Part shown: positions 7,824 to 16,228 of the stretch, one piece after another
Layout of the letters: the number at the start of each line of letters is the position of its first letter
Numbering within the stretch: the first letter of the stretch is position 1
Assembly (NCBI GenBank): GCA_002401545.1
Contig: NVTJ01000016.1
Location: 3,146 to 32,245 of the forward strand
Direction: 5' to 3'
DNA: 29,100 bases
Source: Alphaproteobacteria bacterium
Lineage (GTDB): Bacteria > Pseudomonadota > Alphaproteobacteria > Sphingomonadales > Emcibacteraceae
Made by a program: the position numbers and the translations under genes
The notes under the pieces: generated by a model
What the model was told of the DNA's origin: nothing
The model's input: the letters and a program-made list of their open reading frames with translations, nothing else
The model's database searches: none

Positions 7824-8939
7824 ATGTTATTAATAGACCAATTAGAGTTAACTCCCAGTCAAACTATAATTTTACGTGAAGTGCATCGAGCAACCACGGC
7901 TTCCAGAGTTGACCTTTCCCGTATCACTGGATTATCTACCCAATCTTTAACGCGTATTACCAAACAGCTTATAGATATGGGAATTCTCGTTGAGGGAGAA
8001 CGCCGTATTAATGGTAGAGGACAGCCAGCAATACATTTATCAATTTCACCAAGTCGTTTTGTTTCATTTGGAATTGTCATTGAACATGACCAAATTACAT
8101 GTGTTGCCGTAGAAATGTGTGGCGAACAAATTTTATACCTTAAACGACGCGGTAACTATATGTGCGCTAAAGATGCTCTGTCTGAGGCTCAATTTATGCT
8201 GTCTACTGCGGTTTCTCAAGCACCAAAAAACTCATATGCACTAGGTGTAGGCATTTCTGTATCCGGTTTTTTTTATAAAGAGGCTTCTAGAAAATTTATA
8301 TCCTATAATGATCCTAATGGATGGAGAAAAATTGATCTGACAAAAGATCTTAAAATGCCAATTAATATGCCTATTATTGTAGAAAATGACGGAAGATCGG
8401 CCGCTATTGGACAGGCTATCGATGGTGTAGGCCGGAATCTCGATAGCTTTTTCTTGATTCTTATGACACAGGATGTAGGGGGAGGTTTCGTTCATAAAGG
8501 AGATTTAATCAGAGGCCAGCTCGGGAATGCCGGCGAAGTTGGCGAATTTGTTCCTCGTGGGCCATCGGCCATTCGGCCAACAACTGAAAGCCTTGAAAAA
8601 TTCCTAAAAAATAAGTTTGGAACGATGCTATCTGATCTGGAAATTGAGAAAGCACTTTTGCATAAAGATAAAATAATTTATGAATGGGTTGAAGGCGCTG
8701 CAGAATCTCTTAAGCCGGCACTCAGTGCTATAACAAAGCTACTTGACCCTTATGCAATAATATTAGCGGGGCGGTTGCTGCCATCTTTAAGAGAAGCTGT
8801 TGCCTCTAAAATTAAAATTGACGGCTTAAGCTTTCAAGGTCTCTCAGCTCCCACCCCCAGGATTATTGTAGACCCTCGAACTGATAACCCTTGCCTGGGG
8901 GCCTCTGCGTTGCCCGTTGCATTATTCCTATATAATTAA
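7824..8939 (+). CDS. ROK-family transcriptional regulator
   Basis: 371 residues from ATG at 7824 (AAAGAGA about 8 bases upstream). The open frame extends to 7632, but the added codons are transposase remnant, so 7824 is chosen. A winged helix-turn-helix is at residues about 27-72 (SRVDLSRITGLSTQSLTRIT, wing GERRINGRGQPA), followed by a ROK sugar-binding domain with IIVENDGRSAAIGQ, QDVGGGFVHKG and GNAGEVGEF. The N-terminal ATP loop DxGGT is absent (FGIVIEHDQITCVAVEM), and the usual ROK zinc motif CxCGxxGC after the AGE(I/V)G block is not visible, so it is a sensor-regulator rather than a kinase. It is divergent from the TonB/SSS/RidA operon and is its likely repressor; the inducing sugar is unknown. 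Confidence 0.88.
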   Translation: MLLIDQLELTPSQTIILREVHRATTASRVDLSRITGLSTQSLTRITKQLIDMGILVEGERRINGRGQPAIHLSISPSRFVSFGIVIEHDQITCVAVEMCGEQILYLKRRGNYMCAKDALSEAQFMLSTAVSQAPKNSYALGVGISVSGFFYKEASRKFISYNDPNGWRKIDLTKDLKMPINMPIIVENDGRSAAIGQAIDGVGRNLDSFFLILMTQDVGGGFVHKGDLIRGQLGNAGEVGEFVPRGPSAIRPTTESLEKFLKNKFGTMLSDLEIEKALLHKDKIIYEWVEGAAESLKPALSAITKLLDPYAIILAGRLLPSLREAVASKIKIDGLSFQGLSAPTPRIIVDPRTDNPCLGASALPVALFLYN

Positions 8940-9009
8940 TCCCTCTTATTCGAACATAAGCAACATTATGGTTTTAAAGGCGCGCCGCCACGGAGAATTC
9001 TGCCTATTA

Positions 9010-9732
9010 TTATAGTGAAGCTCTTGCAGCCTGCTTGATGACAGTGGCTTTAATGATGTCTGCTGTGTCATCTTCTAATATATAGCTAGGTGCCGTGCAA
9101 CTGATGGCTCCGGCACATTTGCCGTCTACGCCGAAAACCGGAGCCGCTATACAAACCAGCCCCCGGGTGATTTCCTCATTATCAATAGCAAAACCCTGTT
9201 TACGGACCCTATTGCATTCCGCTCTTAACATTGCATGATCAATAATAGTTTTATCGGTATATGAAGTAAGTTTTTTTTGAATAACAACACCATCAACAAA
9301 GGCCAATAAAATCTTACCCATGGCAGTCGCATGGAGCGGAAATGCTTTACCAATTTCAGAATGCAACCGAAGGCCAAAATCACTACTTTCAACTTTTTCC
9401 AAATAAACCCCTTCATTCCCATTTAAAATGCCAAGGGTGGCTACTTGCCCCGTTACTTTCTGCAATTCCTCAAGATATGGCCTGACCATGGTACGAATAT
9501 CATATGCCGCTGTGACCCCTGCGCCAAGACGGGCAAGCAGCAGACCACAGCGGTAACATTTTGTAGATATGTCAAAAGTTAAAGCCCCAATCGCAACCAT
9601 TTCTTTCAGTAGCCTGTGGGTTGAAGCTTTGGGAATTCCAGTTCGACGTACAATTTCAGCAAAGGGCAAACCATTACTCCCCTCGCCGCCCACGCAGGTT
9701 AGAATAGTGAACGCTTTTGTCACTGAGGCCAT
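9010..9732 (-). CDS. IclR-family transcriptional regulator, probably controlling eda-kdgK
   Basis: 240 residues. An N-terminal winged helix-turn-helix (residues about 5-60, LPFAEIVRRTGIPKASTHRL) is followed by the IclR effector-binding domain (LATLGILNG to the C-terminus, with PLHATAMGKILLAF and GFAIDNEEITRGLVCIAAPV, both strongly family-typical). ATG at 9732 has AGGAG upstream. It is divergent from the KDPG aldolase and KDG kinase genes, the same relation as KdgR-type IclR regulators that respond to 2-keto-3-deoxygluconate in other proteobacteria. By analogy it probably represses eda-kdgK and is relieved by KDG. The effector is inferred from context only. Confidence 0.9.
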   Translation of the reverse strand: MASVTKAFTILTCVGGEGSNGLPFAEIVRRTGIPKASTHRLLKEMVAIGALTFDISTKCYRCGLLLARLGAGVTAAYDIRTMVRPYLEELQKVTGQVATLGILNGNEGVYLEKVESSDFGLRLHSEIGKAFPLHATAMGKILLAFVDGVVIQKKLTSYTDKTIIDHAMLRAECNRVRKQGFAIDNEEITRGLVCIAAPVFGVDGKCAGAISCTAPSYILEDDTADIIKATVIKQAARASL

Positions 9733-9770
9733 CGGGTACTCCTTGATAAATCATACAGCTTAAGAAACGC

Positions 9771-9800
9771 TTGACTCTCGTAAATCATAAGCGTAATAAT
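9771..9800 (+). promoter_or_regulatory. Candidate promoter of eda-kdgK
   Basis: TTGACT (9771-9776) and AATAAT (9795-9800) with an 18-base spacer form a plausible sigma70-type promoter pointing at eda. It would start transcription near 9807, just upstream of the palindrome at 9816-9837. The regulator gene on the other strand shares this gap. Confidence 0.35.
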
Positions 9801-9815
9801 ATCCATTATATAAAC

Positions 9816-9837
9816 TTAGTTCCAATTATGAAACTAA
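9816..9837. promoter_or_regulatory. Imperfect palindrome, candidate IclR-type operator
   Basis: The core TAGTTCCAATTATGAAACTA (9817-9836) is an imperfect inverted repeat, extended by a T/A pair on each side. Its ATGAAAC half resembles the TGAAACA arms of enterobacterial KdgR boxes. It lies between the IclR-type regulator and eda, just past the candidate promoter, where a bound repressor would block transcription. In addition, AACGCTTGA (9766-9774) and TCAAGCGTT (9838-9846) form a widely spaced inverted repeat around it, with a third AAGCGT at 9789-9794. Confidence 0.45.
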
Positions 9838-9877
9838 TCAAGCGTTATTTCAAAAAATCTTCCAACAGGAAACTAAA

Positions 9878-10525
9878 ATGACTGTACATATAACATCTTT
9901 ATTAGAAGCCACTCCTATTGTGCCCTTGATACAAACCAATGACCCTGTTGTTGCTGTTAAAATTGCCCGCGCTCTCGCAGCAGGAGGATTGGAGGTGGTC
10001 GAAGTTGTGTTACGGACACCAGCAGCCCTTGAATGTCTGCGCGCCATTGCCGTGGAGGTGGATGAGGTGATCTCCGGTGCGGGAACTGTTCTATCCGCTG
10101 CACAGGCCGAAGCTGTTGTGGAAGCCGGGGCGAAATTCATCGTCTCTCCCGGTCTTGATGAAGGGGTCGTTTCGGTTGCCAGGGCAGCAAACCTCCCCAT
10201 CTATGCCGGTATATCAACGGCAACAGAAGTCCAGCGTGCCCATAATATGGGGCTAAAAGTTGTAAAATTCTTTCCGGCTTCTCTGGCGGGCGGAATCCCC
10301 ATGTTAAAAGCGCTGTCATCTGTATTCGGTGACATGCGTTTCATGCCAACGGGCGGCGTATCTGCGGCAAACCTGTCTGATTTTTTGGCGCTGCCTTCTG
10401 TCCTGGCCTGTGGCGGCAGCTGGATAACACCGGCAGATGCCATAGCGGCAGGTGATTTTGAGGCTGTAACAAAACTTGCCCGGGAAGCTGCAAATATAGC
10501 TCAGACCGCAAGGTCTAAAAAATAA
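9878..10525 (+). CDS. eda: 2-dehydro-3-deoxy-6-phosphogluconate (KDPG) aldolase
   Basis: 215 residues, the normal length of class I KDPG aldolases, which split KDPG into pyruvate and glyceraldehyde-3-phosphate in the last step of the Entner-Doudoroff pathway. The Schiff-base lysine is K130 in VVKFFPA, the catalytic glutamate is E42 in VVEVVLRT, and GAGTVL (68-72), IVSPG (88-92) and the phosphate-binding MPTGGVS are in place. The LRT after the catalytic Glu and the PTGG motif separate it from the galacto-type aldolase at 14435-15058. ATG at 9878 has AGGAA upstream. It is followed 29 bases later by kdgK and both face away from the IclR-type regulator. The protein is cytoplasmic. Confidence 0.95.
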   Translation: MTVHITSLLEATPIVPLIQTNDPVVAVKIARALAAGGLEVVEVVLRTPAALECLRAIAVEVDEVISGAGTVLSAAQAEAVVEAGAKFIVSPGLDEGVVSVARAANLPIYAGISTATEVQRAHNMGLKVVKFFPASLAGGIPMLKALSSVFGDMRFMPTGGVSAANLSDFLALPSVLACGGSWITPADAIAAGDFEAVTKLAREAANIAQTARSKK

Positions 10526-10554
10526 TTCAACACTCGTAAAATAAGGAGCCAAAA

Positions 10555-11583
10555 ATGGCTGATTTTATTGCCTTCGGCGAAATAATGTTACGCCTGAAAA
10601 CCAATGCCCACGAACGCTTCTTCCAAAGCCCGAACCTTGAAGCGACCTTTGGCGGGGGTGAGGCAAATGTTGCGGTTGCGTTATCCAATTATGGTCTTGA
10701 TGCCGCCTTTGTCACTGCCCTGCCTGATAATGACATCGGCGAAGCATGTATCCGTGAAATCCGCAGCTTTGGCGTTGATACCAGCATGATCCGTCGATCC
10801 GGGTCGCGTGTGGGCATTTATTTCCTGGAAACCGGCTCTAACCAGCGGCCCAGTAAAGTGATATATGACCGCGCGAATAGCTCGATCGCAGAATGTGGCC
10901 CAGATGATTTCAACTGGAATAAAATCTATGATGGTGCCAAATGGCTCCATATTACCGGCATTACGCCCGCCCTCACACAAAGCGCGGCGGATTTGTCACT
11001 GGAAGCGGTAAAAGCGGCCAAAGAAAATGGTCTGACAGTATCCTGTGATTTTAATTTCCGGGGAAAATTATGGAAATATGGTAAAACAGCCCCGGAAGTG
11101 ATGACCGAGCTGGTGAAATATGTTGATGTGGGTATCGCCAATGAAGAAGATTGTCAGAAATCTCTGGGCATAACCACAGATGTTGATGTGGAAAGTGGTG
11201 AATTAGATACGACCAAATATGAAGCTTTATCACAACGCATGATGGAAATATTCCCAAATCTTTCTGTAATGGCGATCACGCTTCGTGAAAGTCATAGTGC
11301 GGACCGTAACGGCTGGTCAGCCTGCCTGCGTGACAAAAGCGGTTTTTATCTGTCGAAACATTATGAACTCACCGATATTGTAGATCGCGTTGGCGGCGGT
11401 GACAGCTTCGCATCGGGTTTGATTGCAGGCTTAAATCTCTATTCAGTCCGTTCCGATGCCCTAAATTTCGCCGTTGCCGCAAGCGCACTAAAACATACCA
11501 TCCCTGGTGACTTTAACCGTGTCAGCCGTGATGAAGTTGTAAAACTCATGGAAGGTGATGGTTCGGGTCGCGTACAACGCTAA
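10555..11583 (+). CDS. kdgK: 2-keto-3-deoxygluconate kinase (PfkB family)
   Basis: 342 residues. It phosphorylates KDG with ATP to give KDPG, the substrate of the aldolase just upstream. PfkB signature 1 is seen as FGGGEANVAVALS near residues 32-44, and signature 2 as DRVGGGDSFASGL with the catalytic base D283. The N-terminal FIAFGEIMLRL is typical of KDG kinases. A strong ribosome-binding site (AAGGAG) lies 8 bases before the ATG. It shares an operon with eda. No terminator is visible in the 140 bases between its stop and the convergent lipoprotein gene. A general ribokinase-like sugar kinase is the alternative, but pairing with eda makes KDG kinase by far the likeliest. Confidence 0.92.
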   Translation: MADFIAFGEIMLRLKTNAHERFFQSPNLEATFGGGEANVAVALSNYGLDAAFVTALPDNDIGEACIREIRSFGVDTSMIRRSGSRVGIYFLETGSNQRPSKVIYDRANSSIAECGPDDFNWNKIYDGAKWLHITGITPALTQSAADLSLEAVKAAKENGLTVSCDFNFRGKLWKYGKTAPEVMTELVKYVDVGIANEEDCQKSLGITTDVDVESGELDTTKYEALSQRMMEIFPNLSVMAITLRESHSADRNGWSACLRDKSGFYLSKHYELTDIVDRVGGGDSFASGLIAGLNLYSVRSDALNFAVAASALKHTIPGDFNRVSRDEVVKLMEGDGSGRVQR

Positions 11584-11724
11584 CCCCTGACGATGGTCTC
11601 TTATTCCTAAGAAAAGATTTAAAGATGAAGTACTTGGCCATATACCATCAATAGATTCCGTATAAACGCTTAAAGGTATTTTTGGGAATATATATGCAAC
11701 AATATTATGGCGATGTTCCTGCCA

Positions 11725-13422
11725 TTATGGAAGGATTACAATGGCATCTCCAACTGGCCGTTCACCCGTAGAATCTGATGGGCGGTTTACCAATTTCCCA
11801 TGAACCACCATCGCCGTGGACCCGCCACCATCCAGATTGATGGCATTCTGTACCTCGAGAAAAGCCATGACTTCACGCATTTCAGGAATTGTAACTCCAA
11901 CACTAATCCCCGGCGCTCGTCCATCAATAGTAATGATGAATATGCGCCCTGACTCCTGAATTCCCACCGCAGTTCTTGGGTTGCGAACATTGATCCAGCC
12001 ATGCATCTTATTTGCCTGATCCTCTGATATATCTTTGTTGATAGCCCAGCCTTCAAGATCATCTCTGTCGTAAGGCTCCCCATTTTTGAATAATGTGGGA
12101 CCACCATTTACCGCATAGAGTCCCTGCGTTCTTAGTCGACCAAAAATTGCCTCTGGGAGGGCTTTGATCCTAACATTGGCTTTACTTGTATTGGCTAATC
12201 GTCGATGAAGCTCCTGTTCGCCTTGCCCTATTCCCACCAAAATTAAATCTCCAGAGTTAGGTGGTATGCGTTCCTTTGGGGGATATAATGATCGTGTTTT
12301 CATATCATAGTAAACACTATATCCTTCTTCAGCTGGTACATTGAACCCAGCTTTAGCAGTTAATGCTATTATTTCATTTTCATCAGAACACGTTCTGTCG
12401 TGATAGGGTAGGTCAGAGGGTTTATCACCTGAATTGCCGCAGTTGCGAATCAAGGAAGGTCTTCGGTTTATGCCGTCAATTCTACTTTTTAGGCCATCTT
12501 CCCACTGTATCCACATTTGTGTCTGAGGGACGATAACCTCAAACTTCAACATACTTGCTTTCTGTATAACAAGAACAGGTCTGCCATTTGTGGGCTCGCT
12601 CTCAATAGTACCATTTATGATCGAAATACCGGCAGGTTCTCCCATCACACCATCATCGTCAACCATTGTGAAAAACCCAGCGTTGACAGCAGCAATTGCT
12701 TGATATTTTTGTGAAATTTCAGTAGTGGTCTGCCGCCCGGCAACCAAACCCTGTGCAAGAGCAACCTTAACATCACCTTTAAAAGTATCGGGATCAAGTT
12801 CAAGAATGCTGATTTGCCATGATACGTACCCTGTCGTGGAATCACGTGCTAGATCCAGTGGCTTAAAATTGCATTTATTTGTCGCGTCGGAGTTGATAAA
12901 GTCAGGGTCGATATCCTCATCCACTATGGGTATAGACTGGTCCCTATCGTAGCCTTTCAATTCCAGAAAAGAAAGTGCCTGCTTTTTATCAGGAAATGAT
13001 CCTAATTGAATTGTATTATAATGCCTGTCTGGGTGACCGGGATATGCGTGTTCCCGCAAAACATAGTGTATGGCAAATTTATTTGCACAAGAAATGTAAT
13101 AACGCACTCTTTCTTCAGTTTGCAGAACGCCAGACGATAGCACCCAGGGAGAAGTTGTCCCCCGTACACCGCGCAAAATTTTATGATAAAAGAGTCCTGG
13201 GGATAAGATTTCTGTTTTACGAACTTCTGGCAATCCTGTATGGCCAAGCGGCATCTCTGAAGATGGTAAAGCACTTACGGCATTATCTGCGACGCTAGAG
13301 CCACCCTCATTACATGCCGCTAGCAGATTTGAGGAAAGTAACGTCAATAGAACAATAACCATGGTTCGAACGCTCATGTATTCGTTATTTTTGACATAGT
13401 ACCAATACTTACTGATCTGCAT
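11725..13422 (-). CDS. Phosphodiester glycosidase (NAGPA-domain) family lipoprotein
   Basis: 565 residues. A hydrophobic segment (MVIVLLTLLSSNLLAAC) ending in the lipobox LLAAC gives a lipidated C37, so the protein is membrane-anchored and faces the periplasm. A SPOR-like stretch (NTIQLGSFPDKKQALSFL) is near residues 140-157. The C-terminal half carries the NAGPA/DUF2233 pattern: VNGGPTLF, NPRTAVGI, TIDGRAPGISVGVTIPEM and the hallmark INLDGGGSTAMVV near residue 528. NAGPA is named for the human enzyme that uncovers mannose-6-phosphate by removing GlcNAc; bacterial relatives act on phosphodiester-linked sugars or envelope glycans, mostly unproven. ATG at 13422 has AAGG 8 bases upstream, while the later M16 gives a more usual n-region but no ribosome-binding site. 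It is the last gene after the HexR-like regulator; its link to sugar-acid metabolism is unclear. Confidence 0.87.
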   Translation of the reverse strand: MQISKYWYYVKNNEYMSVRTMVIVLLTLLSSNLLAACNEGGSSVADNAVSALPSSEMPLGHTGLPEVRKTEILSPGLFYHKILRGVRGTTSPWVLSSGVLQTEERVRYYISCANKFAIHYVLREHAYPGHPDRHYNTIQLGSFPDKKQALSFLELKGYDRDQSIPIVDEDIDPDFINSDATNKCNFKPLDLARDSTTGYVSWQISILELDPDTFKGDVKVALAQGLVAGRQTTTEISQKYQAIAAVNAGFFTMVDDDGVMGEPAGISIINGTIESEPTNGRPVLVIQKASMLKFEVIVPQTQMWIQWEDGLKSRIDGINRRPSLIRNCGNSGDKPSDLPYHDRTCSDENEIIALTAKAGFNVPAEEGYSVYYDMKTRSLYPPKERIPPNSGDLILVGIGQGEQELHRRLANTSKANVRIKALPEAIFGRLRTQGLYAVNGGPTLFKNGEPYDRDDLEGWAINKDISEDQANKMHGWINVRNPRTAVGIQESGRIFIITIDGRAPGISVGVTIPEMREVMAFLEVQNAINLDGGGSTAMVVHGKLVNRPSDSTGERPVGDAIVILP

Positions 13423-13458
13423 TTTAGTTAACCTTTTATTATATTGAGTATGTGGGTA

Positions 13459-14346
13459 TTAATCCCCGATCGGTTGGCTCTCTACAACGTCATGAAGCGA
13501 GGTAACAGTACTGCGAATTTTCTTTAGTGTGTTTTTAGCCCTGTCACCCAATTGAATCGCTACTCGATGTGCCAGGCAATCAATCAAGAACATCTGTGCA
13601 TATCTAATTGGTGATGGATGATAGTAAGGGACATTAACTTCTCCAAGAGGAATATCAAGGCAATAATCTGCTAACTCACCCACAGCACTTGCAGAAGGAG
13701 CCATAGCGATAGTTCTGCATCCCCGCTGCCTGGCTATTTCCAGGCAGTCAATAAGAGGGCGGGGCTCACCCGTTGAAGAAATAATAAGAACCGCATCCTT
13801 GTCAGTCGTTATCGCTGCCGTCATGCGCTGCACATAACAGTCACTGTGATGCTCACAACTCACTCCTAAGCGAAAGAAACGGTTTTGCGCTTCAAGCGCC
13901 ATGGCACTTGATGACCCGCCAAGGCCATATATATATAATTTTTGACAACCCTTGATGAGTTTTACAGATTCTTCGAGACTCTGGATATCAAGGGCGGCAA
14001 CTGACTGGTTGATAATATCTGTGATACCCTGCCTAAGAGGATCGAGAAATGAACCTGTAGCCCCTTCGCGCGGGTCATTTACAGGAACTTCCCTAAAGGC
14101 TTTATCCACTGCAATTTCTTTTGCAAGACTGATCTTGAGATCTTTAAATCCGTCAAAGCCAACATTCCGACAAAATCGAATAATGGTTGGCTGGCTAAGC
14201 CCAACGGTATCTGCTACTGTCCCCAAACTCTCACTAGTAAACAATGACGGATTGCTCAGTAGCAATTGTGCGATCCGCCTTTCTGATTTACTTAATGAGT
14301 CTATTTCTGCTTGAATGCTGTCTAAAAGCCGCAAATTAAATTTCAT
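13459..14346 (-). CDS. MurR/RpiR-family regulator, HexR-like
   Basis: 295 residues. The N-terminal RpiR helix-turn-helix (residues about 1-80: LSKSERRIAQLLL, then TVADTVGLSQPTIIRFCRNVGFDGFKDLK) is followed by a SIS sugar-phosphate-binding domain (about 125-260) with IYGLGGSSSAMALEAQNRF and VLIISSTGEPRPLIDCLEIA. HexR of this family binds KDPG and controls Entner-Doudoroff genes in proteobacteria. Placement directly after dgoK-dgoA, and close to eda-kdgK, supports a regulator that senses KDPG or KDPGal. AAGGGATG precedes the start. Another RpiR-type regulator with a different sugar phosphate is the alternative, so no symbol is given. Confidence 0.88.
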   Translation of the reverse strand: MKFNLRLLDSIQAEIDSLSKSERRIAQLLLSNPSLFTSESLGTVADTVGLSQPTIIRFCRNVGFDGFKDLKISLAKEIAVDKAFREVPVNDPREGATGSFLDPLRQGITDIINQSVAALDIQSLEESVKLIKGCQKLYIYGLGGSSSAMALEAQNRFFRLGVSCEHHSDCYVQRMTAAITTDKDAVLIISSTGEPRPLIDCLEIARQRGCRTIAMAPSASAVGELADYCLDIPLGEVNVPYYHPSPIRYAQMFLIDCLAHRVAIQLGDRAKNTLKKIRSTVTSLHDVVESQPIGD

Positions 14347-14434
14347 AATATCATCCCTTCAATAGCTATCAATTTTCTATTTCAAAAACAAAACCCAGTT
14401 TTACGCCATAAATTACACCCAAGAATTTAAGAAT

Positions 14435-15058
14435 TCAGAGTTCTCTGTAGGCTTTGGAAAAAGCAAGTGTCCTTGCCAGAACCTCATCTGCCAACATATC
14501 GGGTTTAAAGAGTGCGCTGCCAATACCAAAGCCTTGCGCCCCAACTTGTCTGTAGCCATCAATATTATCCAAAGTGATCCCCCCAACACACACAAACGGG
14601 ACGTTTTGAGGAAAAACAACTGACATGGCTTTAACAACATTTGAAGGGAGACCATCACACGGGAACAGCTTAATAATATCAGCCCCGGCACTCACCGCGG
14701 CATAAGCTTCTGAAATAGTCGTCACGCCGGGCAGCGACAGCATACCGTTTTCTTTAGTCGCACGTATGACGTCATGGTCGACATTAGGTGAAACAGCAAA
14801 TTTTGCCCCGACCGACTTTATGTCTTTCACGTTTTCAGTCGTGACCACAGTGCCCGCACCGATTATAGCTTCATTTCCGCAACAGTTAACCAGAATTTCA
14901 ATTGCATCAACTGCATTTGGTCGATTAAGCGGCACCTCAATCGCCGTAATTCCCCCTGTAACCAGGGCTCTCCCAACCGCTTCAGCATTGCTTGGTTGAA
15001 GCCCTCTCAGAATCGCCAAAATAGGGAATTTTTCAAATCCAGTTCCTAGTCTGTTCAT
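14435..15058 (-). CDS. dgoA: 2-dehydro-3-deoxy-6-phosphogalactonate (KDPGal) aldolase
   Basis: 207 residues, the normal length for DgoA, which splits KDPGal into pyruvate and glyceraldehyde-3-phosphate in the De Ley-Doudoroff pathway. Visible residues are R18 in AILRGLQP, E41 in AIEVPLNRP, GAGTV (67-71), VSPNVD (89-94) and the Schiff-base K130 in IIKLFPCDG. EVPLNRP (rather than VLRT) and VCVGGI (rather than PTGG) place it on the galacto side, and pairing with dgoK agrees. Its ATG overlaps the dgoK stop as ATGA, so the two are coupled. It is about 25% identical by eye to the eda product in this window, so the two are distant paralogues and not a recent duplication. Confidence 0.94.
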   Translation of the reverse strand: MNRLGTGFEKFPILAILRGLQPSNAEAVGRALVTGGITAIEVPLNRPNAVDAIEILVNCCGNEAIIGAGTVVTTENVKDIKSVGAKFAVSPNVDHDVIRATKENGMLSLPGVTTISEAYAAVSAGADIIKLFPCDGLPSNVVKAMSVVFPQNVPFVCVGGITLDNIDGYRQVGAQGFGIGSALFKPDMLADEVLARTLAFSKAYREL

Positions 15059-15972
15059 CCTGAAATCCCTCTAGTTTTGTTCATTCTTGCGATAGCTCCA
15101 AGCCCTATAAATACAGCAGTATCTCCATCAGGTCGCGAAACATTAAGACCAAAAAACTTCAGTGCCGTCTCATACATATCTATCTGCGCACCATCACCAA
15201 CAAGGGTAATGCTTTGAGTAGGCATAACATTCAATGCGCCTTGAATTTCAGACCCCAACAAAAGGCCACTTAAATATGATGGAGCATCATTTGCAGCAAA
15301 CTTACCGCCAATATCCATCGCACGAAGTGAGAATAAGCGCGAGAGTATTCCAATATCGGCCTTTGCCTCTGTGAGCCCTAAATGGAAGGCATCACATACT
15401 TTTGGCCTATTCGAAGCTATTGAATATCTTAAGATACTATATTGAGACATCAACTTATACAGCTCCCCTGTCATGAAAGTGTAGAATTGCTGTATCTTGG
15501 CATTCTCAACTATCGCCCATTTACTATGCGTGCCAGGCAAGCATAAAATCTGCGTTGCCCTATCACGAACAATCACGCCAAGTATTTGAGTTTCCTCGCC
15601 ACGCATAACATCGTCATAAAGGCCATCATTCGCCAAGCTTTTAATGCCAGGTATAAAATATATACCTCGTCCCTCATGTTCAATGATTTTCACGGCATCG
15701 AAAATTTCATCTAACCCAGAAGGACACTCAACATATCCAGCATCTACCCAGCCTTCTCGGCTACCAATCATACCGCACAAATAAAGAGGGGCATGCTGAT
15801 AGTCTCGGAGCCAATCACCTAATATATTCTTCAAATTATCGAAGTTTTCATCGCCTTTTACATAAGCAATTTTCTCATGACGTATAGTGCCAATTTCGCC
15901 TATATCAAGGTCGAGCAAGCAAGCTCTAACATGCGTTCCGCCCCAATCAACAGCTATAATATTATTGGCCAT
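15055..15972 (-). CDS. dgoK: 2-dehydro-3-deoxygalactonokinase
   Basis: 305 residues, full length for DgoK, which uses ATP to make KDPGal from 2-keto-3-deoxygalactonate. The phosphate loop VDWGGTHVRACLLD (8-21) belongs to the ASKHA kinase fold. Family blocks GMIGSREGWVDAGYV (67-81), VMRGEETQILG (122-132) and CLPGTHSKWAIV (144-155), then FMTGELYKL, are all present. ATG at 15972 has AGGTGATG upstream. It is the first gene of the dgoK-dgoA-regulator-lipoprotein string. KDGal arises from galactonate, galactarate/galacturonate oxidation routes or 3,6-anhydrogalactose of red-algal polysaccharides in known pathways; the enzymes that would tell which are not in the window. Confidence 0.94.
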   Translation of the reverse strand: MANNIIAVDWGGTHVRACLLDLDIGEIGTIRHEKIAYVKGDENFDNLKNILGDWLRDYQHAPLYLCGMIGSREGWVDAGYVECPSGLDEIFDAVKIIEHEGRGIYFIPGIKSLANDGLYDDVMRGEETQILGVIVRDRATQILCLPGTHSKWAIVENAKIQQFYTFMTGELYKLMSQYSILRYSIASNRPKVCDAFHLGLTEAKADIGILSRLFSLRAMDIGGKFAANDAPSYLSGLLLGSEIQGALNVMPTQSITLVGDGAQIDMYETALKFFGLNVSRPDGDTAVFIGLGAIARMNKTRGISG

Positions 15973-16228
15973 TCATTACTCATCACCTAATAAATTCATC
16001 TTTCAAGATACGGACAATAAGACACAACAATATCAGCAGCAAGTAATAATTTGTGTTTTACTACATTATTTACTATTTATTTCTAACTATACTAGAGACA
16101 GCAATGACAAAGATAAAACTACTGCAAATGATTAGATTGGCCTTAGCAAAGCAGAGTTTGACTAACAAACCTCCATAATCAAACGAGATTGATCCGTCCA
16201 GGCGACTGAGATATGGACCTATTTGGGG
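15973..16228. other. Intergenic gap between dgoK and the toxin gene
   Basis: 256 bases with no gene I can support. It must hold the dgoK promoter. A weak HexR-like sequence TGTGTTTTACTACA is at 16052-16065 but matches the known box poorly. The part nearest the toxin gene (16130-16228) is less AT-rich than its surroundings and could be junk left from an insertion, but nothing in it is recognisable. Confidence 0.4.

Noticed and set aside
16052..16065. TGTGTTTTACTACA upstream of dgoK as a HexR box
   Set aside because: The two halves agree at only about four of seven positions and the length differs from the known TGTAATTAAATTACA-type box.
16130..16228. Possible insertion-sequence end downstream of the toxin gene
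   Set aside because: A minus-strand frame is open for about 50 codons but has no start codon, no recognisable motif and no matching repeat on the other side.
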